In this document: positions 55,784 through 64,000 of the stretch, in pieces | Layout of the letters: every line of letters begins with the position of its first letter | Numbering within the stretch: position 1 is the first letter of the stretch | Assembly: GCF_019392335.1 (NCBI RefSeq) | Contig: NZ_JAHXRQ010000005.1 | Location: forward strand, 62,001 to 126,000 | Origin: Mameliella sp. CS4 | GTDB taxonomy: Bacteria; Pseudomonadota; Alphaproteobacteria; Rhodobacterales; Rhodobacteraceae | DNA: 64,000 nt | Direction of reading: 5' to 3' | Program-made: the position numbers and the translations under genes | Notes under the pieces: generated by a model | The model's input: the letters and a program-made list of their open reading frames with translations, nothing else | Database searches by the model: none | What the model was told of the DNA's origin: nothing

Positions 55784-57220
55784 ATGGCGAAGCAGCCGAT
55801 GCTGAAATTTGTGTCCGTGGGGCGGGAGATGCCGGTCAAGCGGGAGGCCGCAGAGCGCCGGACGGATTTCGACGAGATCTATGCCGAATACGCCGAGGCC
55901 AAGGCCGCGGAACAGGCCGCGCGTTGCAGCCAGTGCGGCGTGCCCTATTGCCAGAGCCATTGCCCGCTTCACAACAATATCCCCGACTGGCTGCGCCTGA
56001 CCGCGACGGGCCGCCTGCAGGAGGCCTATGAGGTCAGCCAGGCGACCAATACCTTCCCCGAGATCTGTGGCCGCATCTGCCCGCAGGACCGCCTCTGCGA
56101 AGGCAACTGCGTCATCGAACAATCGGGCCACGGCACCGTCACCATCGGCTCGGTCGAGAAATACATCACCGACACCGCCTGGGACAAAGGCTGGGTCAAA
56201 CCTGTCACCCCGGCGCAGGAACGCACTGAAAGCGTCGGCATCATCGGCGCAGGCCCCGGCGGGCTGGCCGCGGCCGATATGCTGCGCCGTGCCGGTGTGC
56301 AGGTGACCGTCTATGACCGCTACGACCGTTCGGGCGGGCTGCTGACCTATGGTATCCCCGGCTTCAAGCTGGAGAAGGACATCGTGATGCGCCGCAACAA
56401 GCAGCTCGAAGAGGGCGGCGTGCGCTTTGTGATGAACTGTAACGTGGGCGACGACCTGTCGTTCGACGAGATCCGGGCACAACATGATGCGGTCATCATC
56501 GCCACCGGCGTCTACAAGTCGCGTGACCTGGGCGGCCCGGGTGCGGGCGCGAAAGGAATCGTCAAGGCCATCGACTATCTGACCGCCTCGAACCGCGCAT
56601 CGAACTTTGGCGACAGCGTGCCCGAATTCGAAAGCGGAGAGCTGAACGCCAAGGGCAAGAAGGTTGTCGTGATCGGCGGCGGCGACACGGCGATGGACTG
56701 TGTCCGCACCGCGATCCGCCAGGGCGCGACCAGTGTCAAATGCCTGTATCGCCGCGACCGTGCCAACATGCCAGGGAGCCAGCGCGAGACGCAGAACGCC
56801 GAGGAAGAAGGCGTGGTCTTTGAATGGCTGACCGCGCCCAAGGGCTTTAAGGGTGAGCCGGTCAATGCCGTGGTGGTCGAGAAAATGCGCCTGGGCGCAC
56901 CGGATGCCACCGGCCGCCAGCGCCCCGAGGTGATCGAGGGATCGGACTACGACGAACCCGCCGATCTGGTCATCAAGGCGCTGGGTTTCGAGCCCGAGGA
57001 ACTGCCGACGCTCTGGGGCTGTCCCGAGCTGGAAGTGACCCGCTGGGGCACCATCAAGGCCGAGTTCACCAGCGGGCGCACCGCGCTGCCCGGCGTCTAT
57101 GCCATCGGCGATATCGTGCGTGGCGCAAGCTTGGTTGTCTGGGCGATCCGTGACGGGCGCGACTGTGTCGAGGCCGTCCTGCAGGACATGAACGGCAAGG
57201 GAGCCGTCGCCGCAGAGTGA
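55784..57220 (+). CDS. gltD: Glutamate synthase small subunit
   Basis: 478-residue NADPH-dependent flavoprotein that passes electrons to GltB. N-terminal [4Fe-4S] ligands are in CSQCGVPYCQSHCPLHNN and CGRICPQDRLCEGNC; the FAD motif is VGIIGAGPGGLAAADMLRRAG and the NADPH motif VVVIGGGDTAMDCV; IYAIGD-like VYAIGDIVRGASLV closes the FAD site. Length is typical of bacterial GltD. GltB is 2.2 kb further on, not adjacent. Confidence 0.96.
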   Translation: MAKQPMLKFVSVGREMPVKREAAERRTDFDEIYAEYAEAKAAEQAARCSQCGVPYCQSHCPLHNNIPDWLRLTATGRLQEAYEVSQATNTFPEICGRICPQDRLCEGNCVIEQSGHGTVTIGSVEKYITDTAWDKGWVKPVTPAQERTESVGIIGAGPGGLAAADMLRRAGVQVTVYDRYDRSGGLLTYGIPGFKLEKDIVMRRNKQLEEGGVRFVMNCNVGDDLSFDEIRAQHDAVIIATGVYKSRDLGGPGAGAKGIVKAIDYLTASNRASNFGDSVPEFESGELNAKGKKVVVIGGGDTAMDCVRTAIRQGATSVKCLYRRDRANMPGSQRETQNAEEEGVVFEWLTAPKGFKGEPVNAVVVEKMRLGAPDATGRQRPEVIEGSDYDEPADLVIKALGFEPEELPTLWGCPELEVTRWGTIKAEFTSGRTALPGVYAIGDIVRGASLVVWAIRDGRDCVEAVLQDMNGKGAVAAE

Positions 57221-57231
57221 CCGGGTCGGCC

Positions 57232-57278
57232 TGTACGTTTTGTACAAAACGTACATCGATTCCAGCATTTTGTACAAA
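57232..57278. repeat. 47-bp double-palindrome element, copy B
   Basis: Second copy of the element at 9791-9837, with the same 24-bp palindrome (57232-57255) and the same 30-bp distance to the TGTACA-centred second part. It starts 11 bases after the gltD stop, before a secreted protein gene. Confidence 0.75.
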
Positions 57279-57339
57279 CCGGCAAGGGTTGATTAACCAA
57301 GGCGCAGACGGCGCCTGAATGGGTCAGAAAGGCTGTCTC

Positions 57340-58083
57340 ATGGGGCTCAAAAGATTGACCAAGGGTAAAGGCTCGACCGCGCTCCGCGCCGGTCTGGCGG
57401 CGCTTGCGCTGCTGGGCGGTGCGGGCGCGGGCCAGGCCCAGGGCGGGCTGTTCACCCCGCCCGAGGGCTGCAAGACCTACCTGACGGTTCAATCCCGCAG
57501 CTGCGTCGTGACCAATCACTTTGTCTGCCCGCAGATCGACCCGGATCACCGGTTCCGCACCGATTTCGGCGAGGCCGGTGCCTATTTCACCAGCCGCATC
57601 GACGGCGACGGCCAGTGGATCGAAAGCGGCCCGCCCGAGGCGCCGACCCGCACCCGGACGGTGCGCCCGATCCGCGATCCCGGCAGCGTGTCCGAGCTGA
57701 TCGAAAACGGCCTCGACAGTTTCGATTTCACCCAGAGGTCGACGATCGACGGCCCGACCCGCGTGACCGGCTTTGACCGGATCATCGGCGAGATCGAGAT
57801 CGACGGCGAAAAGCTGTACCGGACAGAGTTCGAGATGACCCGCAGCGATGCCTCGGGGCGGGTGATCGAACATGTCCGGGGACGCGAATACGTCTCGGAC
57901 AAGCACAAGCGGTTCTTTGCGGGCTTTGCCGCCGACGTCACCGAGGACGCGCGCCAGGCCAACGCGCGCGACCGCAGCCCGGTGGAGTTCATCTATCCCG
58001 GCGAACAGGGGTTTCGCGGCATCTATCCGCGCCATGACTGCGACCTGATGAGCGGATTGCCCCAAGCAGAGGACAAGGCATGA
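57340..58083 (+). CDS. Secreted hypothetical protein in the glutamate synthase locus
   Basis: 247-residue protein with a signal peptide (basic LKRLTKGKG, then hydrophobic LRAGLAALALLGGAGAGQA). Four cysteines in the mature part (EGCKTYL, RSCVVTNHFVC, RHDCDLM) suggest disulfides. No family assigned. ATG 57340 has AAAGG upstream; ATG 57319 is an alternative. It overlaps the first GFA gene by four bases, so it belongs to that transcript. Confidence 0.75.
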   Translation: MGLKRLTKGKGSTALRAGLAALALLGGAGAGQAQGGLFTPPEGCKTYLTVQSRSCVVTNHFVCPQIDPDHRFRTDFGEAGAYFTSRIDGDGQWIESGPPEAPTRTRTVRPIRDPGSVSELIENGLDSFDFTQRSTIDGPTRVTGFDRIIGEIEIDGEKLYRTEFEMTRSDASGRVIEHVRGREYVSDKHKRFFAGFAADVTEDARQANARDRSPVEFIYPGEQGFRGIYPRHDCDLMSGLPQAEDKA

Positions 58084-58526
58084 GCAAGTTGGCAAGCGGC
58101 GGGTGCCTCTGCGGCGCCGTGCGGTACACCCTTTCGAAGCCTCCCGAAGGCTATGGCGCTTGCCATTGCGGCATGTGCCGCAAGTGGAGCGGCGGGATCG
58201 AGCTGGGCATCGAGGTCGCCCCAGGTGGGATCACCTGGCAAGGCGAAGATCTGATTGCGACCTACAAGAGTTCGGAGTGGGCAGAGCGCGGCTGGTGCCG
58301 CGAATGCGGCTCCAACCTGTTCTGGCGCCTGACGGCGCCCGGCCCGATGCAGGGGCTGCTGGCGCTTTGTGCCGGATCGCTGGACAGGCTGGACGGTCTG
58401 GAGTTGCAGTCGGAGGTCTACATCGACCACAAGCCTGCCGGACATGCCTTTGCAGGCGATCGCAAGCGCATGACCGAGGCCGAGGTCCTGGCTTCGGTCG
58501 GCATGACCCCGCCGGAGGACACCTGA
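58080..58526 (+). CDS. GFA-family zinc protein 1
   Basis: 148-residue protein of the GFA (glutathione-dependent formaldehyde-activating/CENP-V) family. The zinc ligands are in GGCLCGAVRY, GACHCGMCRKWSGG and CRECGSNLFW: seven cysteines in the CxC, CxCxxC and CxxC pattern. The family was named for a Paracoccus enzyme that speeds S-hydroxymethylglutathione formation, though most members are untested. First of three tandem copies between gltD and gltB. Confidence 0.88.
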   Translation: MSKLASGGCLCGAVRYTLSKPPEGYGACHCGMCRKWSGGIELGIEVAPGGITWQGEDLIATYKSSEWAERGWCRECGSNLFWRLTAPGPMQGLLALCAGSLDRLDGLELQSEVYIDHKPAGHAFAGDRKRMTEAEVLASVGMTPPEDT

Positions 58527-58969
58527 TGGAACGCAAGGGTGGCTGCATGTGCGGCGCGGTCCGGTTTACCGCGCAGGAGGTGCCGGCAGAGGCCGGGGCC
58601 TGCCATTGCGAGATGTGCCGCCGCTGGACCGGATCGGCGCTGATCGGCGTGACCGTGCCGCTGAAGAACGTGACCTGGGAGGATGAAACCCACCTGGGGC
58701 GTATCCAGTCCAGTCCCTGGGCGGAACGCGGGTTCTGCACGCGCTGCGGCTCGGGGATGTTTTTCCGGGTGACGATGGAGTCCGAGTACTCGGACGACAT
58801 CGAACTGCCCATCGGCGTCTTTGACGAAGCGGACGGTTTCGAGATCACCAACGAGATCTACATCGACGTGAAACCCGACAGCTTTGCCTACGAGGGCCAG
58901 GCCGGGCGCAAGTTGATGACGCGGGCCGAGTGCCATGCGAAATTCGGCGTTCTGGGAGACTCCGAATGA
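58526..58969 (+). CDS. GFA-family zinc protein 2
   Basis: 147-residue paralogue of the preceding gene with the same cysteine layout: GGCMCGAVRF, GACHCEMCRRWTGS and CTRCGSGMFF. The C-terminal third diverges (YSDDIELPIGVFDEADGFE). Start ATG 58526 overlaps the previous stop by one base. It shares only the motifs and general length with copy 1, so the duplication is not recent. Confidence 0.88.
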   Translation: MERKGGCMCGAVRFTAQEVPAEAGACHCEMCRRWTGSALIGVTVPLKNVTWEDETHLGRIQSSPWAERGFCTRCGSGMFFRVTMESEYSDDIELPIGVFDEADGFEITNEIYIDVKPDSFAYEGQAGRKLMTRAECHAKFGVLGDSE

Positions 58970-59400
58970 GCGCAACGACCGGTCATTGCCTGTGCGGTGC
59001 CGTCACGGTGCGGGTCGAGTCGCTGTCCGACGAGATTTCGGCCTGTTTCTGCGACCTCTGCACGCGCTGGGGCGGTGGCCTGCAGATGGGCATCGAGGCG
59101 CCTGCCAACAGGGTGACCATCGAGGGTCCGCTCAAGACGCATCGGTCCTCGGCGCTGGCCGAGCGCGGCTGGTGCGACACCTGCGGCTCGTCGGTGCTGT
59201 TTCGCTATGTCGCCGACCGCGACACCGGGTACCTGGAGCTGTCGCCGGGCCTGTTCGAGAATGCCGGGGGCGCGCGACTGACGCGCGTGGTCTATGCGGA
59301 CCGCCACCCCGATGGATATTGGCTGGAGGGCGCCGAGGTCGCGCAGGTCAGCCAGAAGGACTACGAGGCGGGGAACCCGCATCTCAACGAGGAGTGCTGA
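58966..59400 (+). CDS. GFA-family zinc protein 3, divergent
   Basis: 144-residue third paralogue: GHCLCGAVTV, SACFCDLCTRWGGG and CDTCGSSVLF. The His between the two cysteines of the middle motif (CHC in copies 1 and 2) is Phe here, a change in a usually conserved position. ATGA overlap with copy 2 and three bases before gltB place it in one transcript with both. Confidence 0.87.
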   Translation: MSATTGHCLCGAVTVRVESLSDEISACFCDLCTRWGGGLQMGIEAPANRVTIEGPLKTHRSSALAERGWCDTCGSSVLFRYVADRDTGYLELSPGLFENAGGARLTRVVYADRHPDGYWLEGAEVAQVSQKDYEAGNPHLNEEC

Positions 59401-59403
59401 GCC

Positions 59404-62400
59404 ATGACCAAGTATGACGCAAATTGGGTCACCCGCGAGGAAGCCAAGCGCAAGTGGATGAGCGACAACGGCCTGTACCACGAAAGCGAAGAGCACAGCT
59501 CTTGCGGCGTGGGCCTTGTCGTGAACCTGGACGGAAAGCCGACACGGCGGGTAGTCGAGGCGGGGATCACCGCGCTCAAGGCGATCTGGCACCGGGGTGC
59601 GGTGGACGCGGACGGCAAGACCGGCGACGGCGCCGGCATCCACGTCCAGATCCCGGCCCCCTTCTTCTATGACCAGGTGCTGCGCACCGGCCACACGCCC
59701 CGCAAGGACGAGCTGATGGCCGTGGGCCAGGTCTTTCTGCCGCGCACCAACTTCGGCGCGCAGGAAGCCTGCCGGACCATCGTGGAAACCGAAGTTCTGC
59801 GCATGGGGCACTACATCTATGGCTGGCGCCACGTTCCGGTGAACGTCGACTGCCTGGGGGAAAAGGCCAACGCGACGCGTCCCGAGATCGAGCAGATCAT
59901 CATCTCGAACGCCAAGGGTGTGGACGAAGAGACCTTTGAGCGCGAGCTGTATGTGATCCGGCGCCGGATCGAAAAGGCGGCGGCGGCAGCGGGAATCACC
60001 CAGCTTTACATCGCCTCGCTGTCCTGCCGGTCGATCATCTACAAGGGCATGATGCTGGCCGAGCAGGTGGCGGAATTCTATCCCGACCTGCAGGATGAGC
60101 GGTTCGAAAGCGCCTTTGCGATCTACCACCAGCGCTATTCGACCAACACCTTCCCGCAGTGGTGGCTGGCCCAGCCCTTCCGCATGCTGGCCCACAACGG
60201 CGAGATCAACACGCTCAAGGGCAACACCAACTGGATGAAGAGCCATGAGATCCGCATGGCAAGCAGCGCCTTCGGCGACATGGCCGAGGACATCAAGCCG
60301 ATCGTGCCGAACGGGTCGTCGGACTCGGCGGCGCTGGACGCGGTGTTCGAGGTGCTGGTGCGGGCCGGGCGCAACGCGCCGATGGCCAAGACGATGCTGG
60401 TGCCGGAATCCTGGTCCAAGCAGGCGGTGGAACTGCCGCAGGCCTGGCGCGACATGTATTCCTACTGCAACTCGGTGATGGAACCCTGGGACGGTCCCGC
60501 GGCGCTGGCGATGACCGATGGCCGCTGGGTCTGTGGCGGGCTGGACCGCAACGGGCTGCGCCCGATGCGCTACGTGGTGACGGGGGACGGCCTGCTGATC
60601 GCAGGTTCGGAAATCGGCATGGTGCCGACGGACGAGGCGACGGCGCGTGAAAAGGGCGCCTTGGGTCCGGGCCAGTTGATCGCTGTCGACATGAAAGAGG
60701 GCAAGCTCTACCACGACGTCGAGATCAAGGACAAAATGGCCGCAGCTCAGCCCTTTGGCGACTGGGTCGGCAAGATCACAGAGCTGGACGAGCCGCTGGG
60801 CGCCGTCACCGAAAAGCCGCTGTTCGAGGGGGCCGAGCTGCGCCGCCGCCAGATCGCGGCTGGCTACACCGTCGAGGAGCTGGAGCAGATCCTGGCCCCG
60901 ATGGCGGAGGACGCCAAGGAGACACTTGCCTCGATGGGCGATGACACGCCCTCTGCGGTCCTGTCCAAGAAGTACCGGCCGCTGAGCCACTATTTCCGAC
61001 AGAACTTCAGCCAGGTGACGAACCCGCCGATCGACAGCTTGCGCGAATTCCGGGTCATGAGCCTCAAGACCCGCTTCGGCAACCTCAAGAACGTGCTGGA
61101 CGAGGACAGCAGCCAGACCGAGATCCTGGTGCTGGACAGCCCCTTTGTCGGCAACGCGCAGTTCGATGAGCTGAAAAACCAGTTCAACGCGCCCTGCACC
61201 GAGATCGACTGCAGCTTTGCCGCCGGTGAAGGCGCCCTGCGCGATGGCCTGGCCCGCATCCGGGCCGAAGCAGAGGACGCCGTGCGCTCGGGCTCCGGCC
61301 ACCTGATCCTGACCGACGAGCACAGCGGCCCGGGCCGCGTCGCCATGCCGATGATCCTGGCCACCAGCGCGGTGCACAGCCACCTGACGCGCAAGGGGCT
61401 GCGGACCTTCTGCTCGCTCAACGTGCGGTCGGCGGAATGCATCGACCCGCATTACTTTGCGGTTCTGATCGGGTCCGGCGCAACCATCGTGAACGCCTAC
61501 CTGGCCGAGGACAGCCTGGCGGACCGCATCAATCGCGGGCTGCTGGACATGACCCTGACCGAGGCGGTGGCGCGCTACCGCGAGGCCATCGACCAGGGGT
61601 TGCTCAAGATCATGTCCAAGATGGGCATCTCGGTGATCTCGTCCTATCGCGGCGGGCTCAACTTCGAGGCCGTCGGGCTGAGCCGTGCCATGTGCGCTGA
61701 GTATTTCCCCGGCATGATCTCCCGCATCTCGGGCATCGGTGTCAGCGGCATCCAGCACAAGGCGGAACAGATCCACGCGCTGGCCTTTGAACGCGGTCAG
61801 GACGTGCTGCCCATCGGCGGTTTCTACAAGGCACGGAAATCCGGTGAGACGCACGCCTGGGGCGCGCAGACAATGCACCTGATGCAGGCCGCCTGCGACC
61901 GCGCCTCTTACGAGATGTGGAAGCAGTATTCCAACGCCATGCAGTCGAACCCGCCGATCCACCTGCGCGACCTTCTGGCGATCAAGCCGCTGGGCAAGTC
62001 GCTGCCGATCGAAGAGGTCGAAAGCATCACCTCGATCCGCAAGCGGTTCGTGACCCCGGGCATGTCGCTGGGCGCCCTGTCGCCCGAGGCGCACAAGACG
62101 CTGAACGTGGCCATGAACCGGATCGGCGCCAAGTCCGATAGCGGCGAGGGCGGCGAAGATCCGGCGCATTTTGTGCCGGAACCCAACGGCGACAACCCCA
62201 GCGCCAAGATCAAGCAGGTCGCCAGTGGCCGGTTCGGCGTCACCGCCGAGTACCTGAACCACTGCGAAGAGCTGGAAATCAAGGTGGCCCAGGGTGCCAA
62301 GCCCGGTGAAGGCGGCCAGCTGCCCGGCATGAAGGTGACGGACCTGATCGCCCGTCTGCGGCATTCGACCAAGGGCGTGACGCTGATCTCGCCCCCGCCG

Positions 62401-63939
62401 CACCACGACATCTACTCGATCGAGGACCTGGCGCAGCTGATCTACGACCTCAAGCAGATCAACCCGCGCTGCAAGGTGACGGTCAAGCTGGTGGCGTCCT
62501 CGGGCGTTGGCACCATCGCCGCCGGCGTGGCCAAGGCCGAGGCGGACGTGATCCTGATCTCGGGTCACAACGGCGGCACGGGCGCCTCGCCCGCCACCTC
62601 GATCAAATATGCCGGCCTGCCCTGGGAAATGGGCCTGACCGAGGCGCACCAGGTTCTGGCGATGAACAACCTGCGCGAGCGGATCACGCTGCGCACGGAC
62701 GGCGGTCTGCGGACCGGCCGGGACATCGTCATGGCCGCGATGCTGGGCGCCGAGGAATACGGCATCGGCACTGCCGCGCTGATCGCGATGGGCTGTATCA
62801 TGGTGCGCCAGTGCCAGTCGAACACCTGCCCTGTGGGCGTCTGCACCCAGGACGAGAGCCTGCGCGCCAAGTTCACCGGCAACGCCGACAAGGTGGTGAA
62901 CCTGATCACCTTCTATGCGCAGGAAGTCCGGGAAATCCTGGCCGAGATCGGCGCGCACTCGCTGGACGAGGTGATCGGCCGGGCCGATCTCCTGCACCAG
63001 GTCAGCCGCGGCTCGGACCACCTGGACGACCTCGACCTGAACCCGCTTCTGATCCGCGTCGACGGGTCGGATGACATCGTCTACAACCGCAACAAGCCGC
63101 GCAACGAGGTCCGCGACACGCTGGACGCCGAGATCGTGCGCGACGCGCAGCGGTTCCTGGAAGACGGCGAGAAGATGCAGCTGTCCTACGCGGTGATGAA
63201 CACGCACCGCACCGTGGGCACCCGCGTCAGCAGCCACATCGTGCAGAAATTCGGCATGCGCAACGCGCTGCAGCCGAACCACCTGCACGTCAAGCTGACC
63301 GGCAGCGCGGGCCAGTCGCTGGGCGCCTTCGCGGCACCGGGGCTCAAGATCGAGGTGTCGGGCGATGCCAACGACTATGTGGGCAAGGGCTTGTCGGGCG
63401 GGTTGATCGTCGTCCGCCCGCCGCTGGTCTCGCCTCTGAACGCGGCCGAGAACACGATCATCGGCAACACGGTGCTTTACGGCGCCACCGACGGGCACCT
63501 CTTTGCGGCGGGCCGCGCCGGGGAACGTTTCGCGGTGCGCAACTCGGGCGCCAAGGTGGTGATCGAGGGCTGCGGCTCGAACGGCTGTGAGTACATGACC
63601 GGCGGCGTGGCGGTGATCCTCGGGACCATCGGGGCCAACTTTGGCGCCGGGATGACCGGGGGCATGGCCTATATCTACGATCCCGAAGGCACGGCGCGGC
63701 AGATGATGAACCTGGAAAGCCTCGTCACCTGCCCGGTCACCGTGACCGCCTGGGAAGACCAGCTGAAAGGTCTGATCGAGCGCCACGTCGAGGAAACCGC
63801 AAGCCGCAAGGGCAAGGACATCCTGCTGAACTGGGACCTGGAAAGGGCGCATTTCGTGCAGGTCTGCCCGAAGGAGATGCTGGACAAGATCTCTCACCCG
63901 CTGGGGATCGAGGGTGACCTGGCGGTGCCGGCGGAATAA
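59404..63939 (+). CDS. gltB: Glutamate synthase large subunit
   Basis: 1511-residue ferredoxin- or NADPH-type glutamate synthase large subunit. A 33-residue propeptide precedes the N-terminal nucleophile Cys34 in HSSCGVGLVV (glutaminase domain). The FMN-binding synthase domain follows with ISGHNGGTGASPATSIKYAG, and the [3Fe-4S] ligands lie in GCIMVRQCQSNTCPVGVC. The C-terminal glutamate synthase beta-helix (GGLIVVRPP, GERFAVRNSGA) is complete. It makes glutamate from glutamine and 2-oxoglutarate with GltD. Confidence 0.97.
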   Translation: MTKYDANWVTREEAKRKWMSDNGLYHESEEHSSCGVGLVVNLDGKPTRRVVEAGITALKAIWHRGAVDADGKTGDGAGIHVQIPAPFFYDQVLRTGHTPRKDELMAVGQVFLPRTNFGAQEACRTIVETEVLRMGHYIYGWRHVPVNVDCLGEKANATRPEIEQIIISNAKGVDEETFERELYVIRRRIEKAAAAAGITQLYIASLSCRSIIYKGMMLAEQVAEFYPDLQDERFESAFAIYHQRYSTNTFPQWWLAQPFRMLAHNGEINTLKGNTNWMKSHEIRMASSAFGDMAEDIKPIVPNGSSDSAALDAVFEVLVRAGRNAPMAKTMLVPESWSKQAVELPQAWRDMYSYCNSVMEPWDGPAALAMTDGRWVCGGLDRNGLRPMRYVVTGDGLLIAGSEIGMVPTDEATAREKGALGPGQLIAVDMKEGKLYHDVEIKDKMAAAQPFGDWVGKITELDEPLGAVTEKPLFEGAELRRRQIAAGYTVEELEQILAPMAEDAKETLASMGDDTPSAVLSKKYRPLSHYFRQNFSQVTNPPIDSLREFRVMSLKTRFGNLKNVLDEDSSQTEILVLDSPFVGNAQFDELKNQFNAPCTEIDCSFAAGEGALRDGLARIRAEAEDAVRSGSGHLILTDEHSGPGRVAMPMILATSAVHSHLTRKGLRTFCSLNVRSAECIDPHYFAVLIGSGATIVNAYLAEDSLADRINRGLLDMTLTEAVARYREAIDQGLLKIMSKMGISVISSYRGGLNFEAVGLSRAMCAEYFPGMISRISGIGVSGIQHKAEQIHALAFERGQDVLPIGGFYKARKSGETHAWGAQTMHLMQAACDRASYEMWKQYSNAMQSNPPIHLRDLLAIKPLGKSLPIEEVESITSIRKRFVTPGMSLGALSPEAHKTLNVAMNRIGAKSDSGEGGEDPAHFVPEPNGDNPSAKIKQVASGRFGVTAEYLNHCEELEIKVAQGAKPGEGGQLPGMKVTDLIARLRHSTKGVTLISPPPHHDIYSIEDLAQLIYDLKQINPRCKVTVKLVASSGVGTIAAGVAKAEADVILISGHNGGTGASPATSIKYAGLPWEMGLTEAHQVLAMNNLRERITLRTDGGLRTGRDIVMAAMLGAEEYGIGTAALIAMGCIMVRQCQSNTCPVGVCTQDESLRAKFTGNADKVVNLITFYAQEVREILAEIGAHSLDEVIGRADLLHQVSRGSDHLDDLDLNPLLIRVDGSDDIVYNRNKPRNEVRDTLDAEIVRDAQRFLEDGEKMQLSYAVMNTHRTVGTRVSSHIVQKFGMRNALQPNHLHVKLTGSAGQSLGAFAAPGLKIEVSGDANDYVGKGLSGGLIVVRPPLVSPLNAAENTIIGNTVLYGATDGHLFAAGRAGERFAVRNSGAKVVIEGCGSNGCEYMTGGVAVILGTIGANFGAGMTGGMAYIYDPEGTARQMMNLESLVTCPVTVTAWEDQLKGLIERHVEETASRKGKDILLNWDLERAHFVQVCPKEMLDKISHPLGIEGDLAVPAE

Positions 63940-63962
63940 GCCGGAGCGAAACTGTCACGAAG

Positions 63963-63987
63963 GGGCCCGGTCTGCATGACCGGGCCC
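63963..63987 (+). terminator. Terminator of the gltD-gltB locus
   Basis: Ten-bp stem GGGCCCGGTC/GACCGGGCCC with loop TGCAT, followed by TTTCTCTTTTT, 24 bases after the gltB stop. Confidence 0.88.
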
Positions 63988-64000
63988 TTTCTCTTTTTGG

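Noticed and set aside
58888..63897. A 1669-codon open frame on the minus strand opposite gltB and the third GFA gene
   Set aside because: It is the antisense shadow of gltB, which has all its catalytic motifs. GC-rich codon bias leaves few stops on the other strand. The product has low-complexity Asp/His/Arg/Gly composition with no domain.

Overview
The window is a GC-rich (roughly two-thirds G+C), densely coded stretch of a chromosome from an alphaproteobacterium, most likely a marine member of the Rhodobacterales (Roseobacter group). Supporting this are the gene blocks lepB-rnc-era-DUF1491-recO, pgsA-moaD-moaE and dciA-mutY, the ridA/GDPD/FemAB-like/phhB string, the glutamate synthase locus, a family 16-type aldehyde dehydrogenase, and short extragenic repeats at gene ends. 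I see no rRNA or tRNA gene, no integrase or transposase, no phage gene and no CRISPR array. Most of the window is ordinary core chromosome; the less expected signals are in the intergenic DNA and in the glutamate synthase locus.

Layout. 1-1089: 3'-truncated trypsin-like secreted protease on the minus strand, open at the window edge. 1229-7039: two tandem signal peptidases, RNase III, a DMT permease, Era, a DUF1491 protein and RecO (protein export, RNA processing, ribosome assembly, recombination). 7023-10319: META-domain protein, PgsA, MoaD/MoaE, a FadR-type regulator and a STAS-like hypothetical. 10505-12208: glnK-amtB ammonium operon, divergent from a class A penicillin-binding protein (12462-14612). 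14671-15250: an AT-richer patch with an orphan membrane protein. 15317-19892: MlaA-MlaC lipid transport pair, divergent from a type I secretion ABC/membrane-fusion pair. 20047-28339: RidA, GDPD, FemAB-like acyltransferase, PhhB, peroxiredoxin, a ferredoxin-reductase-like flavoprotein, RsmD, a secreted metallo-beta-lactamase-fold hydrolase, an MFS exporter and methionine aminopeptidase. 28501-32580: a secreted protein, a phosphoglycerate-mutase-like phosphatase and two saccharopine dehydrogenases. 32726-38758: CoA transferase, DsbA-like oxidoreductase, DciA, MutY, AlkB hydroxylase, then a 435-bp gap with a large nested palindrome before a manganese pyrophosphatase. 38868-48216: SfsA, CinA-like protein, acetyltransferase, AhpD-like and OmpA-like proteins, LysR regulator, DUF4399 protein, PfpI/DJ-1 protein, 2,4-dienoyl-CoA reductase and a glycosyltransferase. 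48267-52369: DeoC with a double-domain aldehyde dehydrogenase. 52395-55556: XRE/DUF2975 pair, lipoprotein, RsfS, RlmH, UppP. 55784-63939: gltD, a secreted protein, three tandem GFA-family zinc proteins and gltB.

Functional threads. Nitrogen assimilation appears twice: GlnK/AmtB senses and imports ammonium, and GltB/GltD fixes it into glutamate. In the second locus the two synthase subunits are separated by four genes, three of them tandem paralogues of the glutathione/formaldehyde (GFA) zinc family. Lysine catabolism is represented by an adjacent pair that resembles the eukaryotic saccharopine pathway split into two polypeptides. DeoC and the double aldehyde dehydrogenase suggest deoxynucleoside use. 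Envelope functions recur (signal peptidases, PBP1, MlaA/MlaC, UppP, OmpA-like protein).

Intergenic structure. Four copies of a short box (consensus near CTTCTT-n6-AAAATACTC) lie at 3' gene ends in a consistent orientation, three with an adjacent GC hairpin. Two copies of a 47-bp double-palindrome element lie near 9.8 kb and 57.2 kb. A 160-bp REPIN-like nested palindrome precedes the pyrophosphatase gene, four palindromes are stacked in about 95 bp upstream of ridA, and a 31-bp palindrome lies between uppP and gltD. These are the observations I would follow up first.
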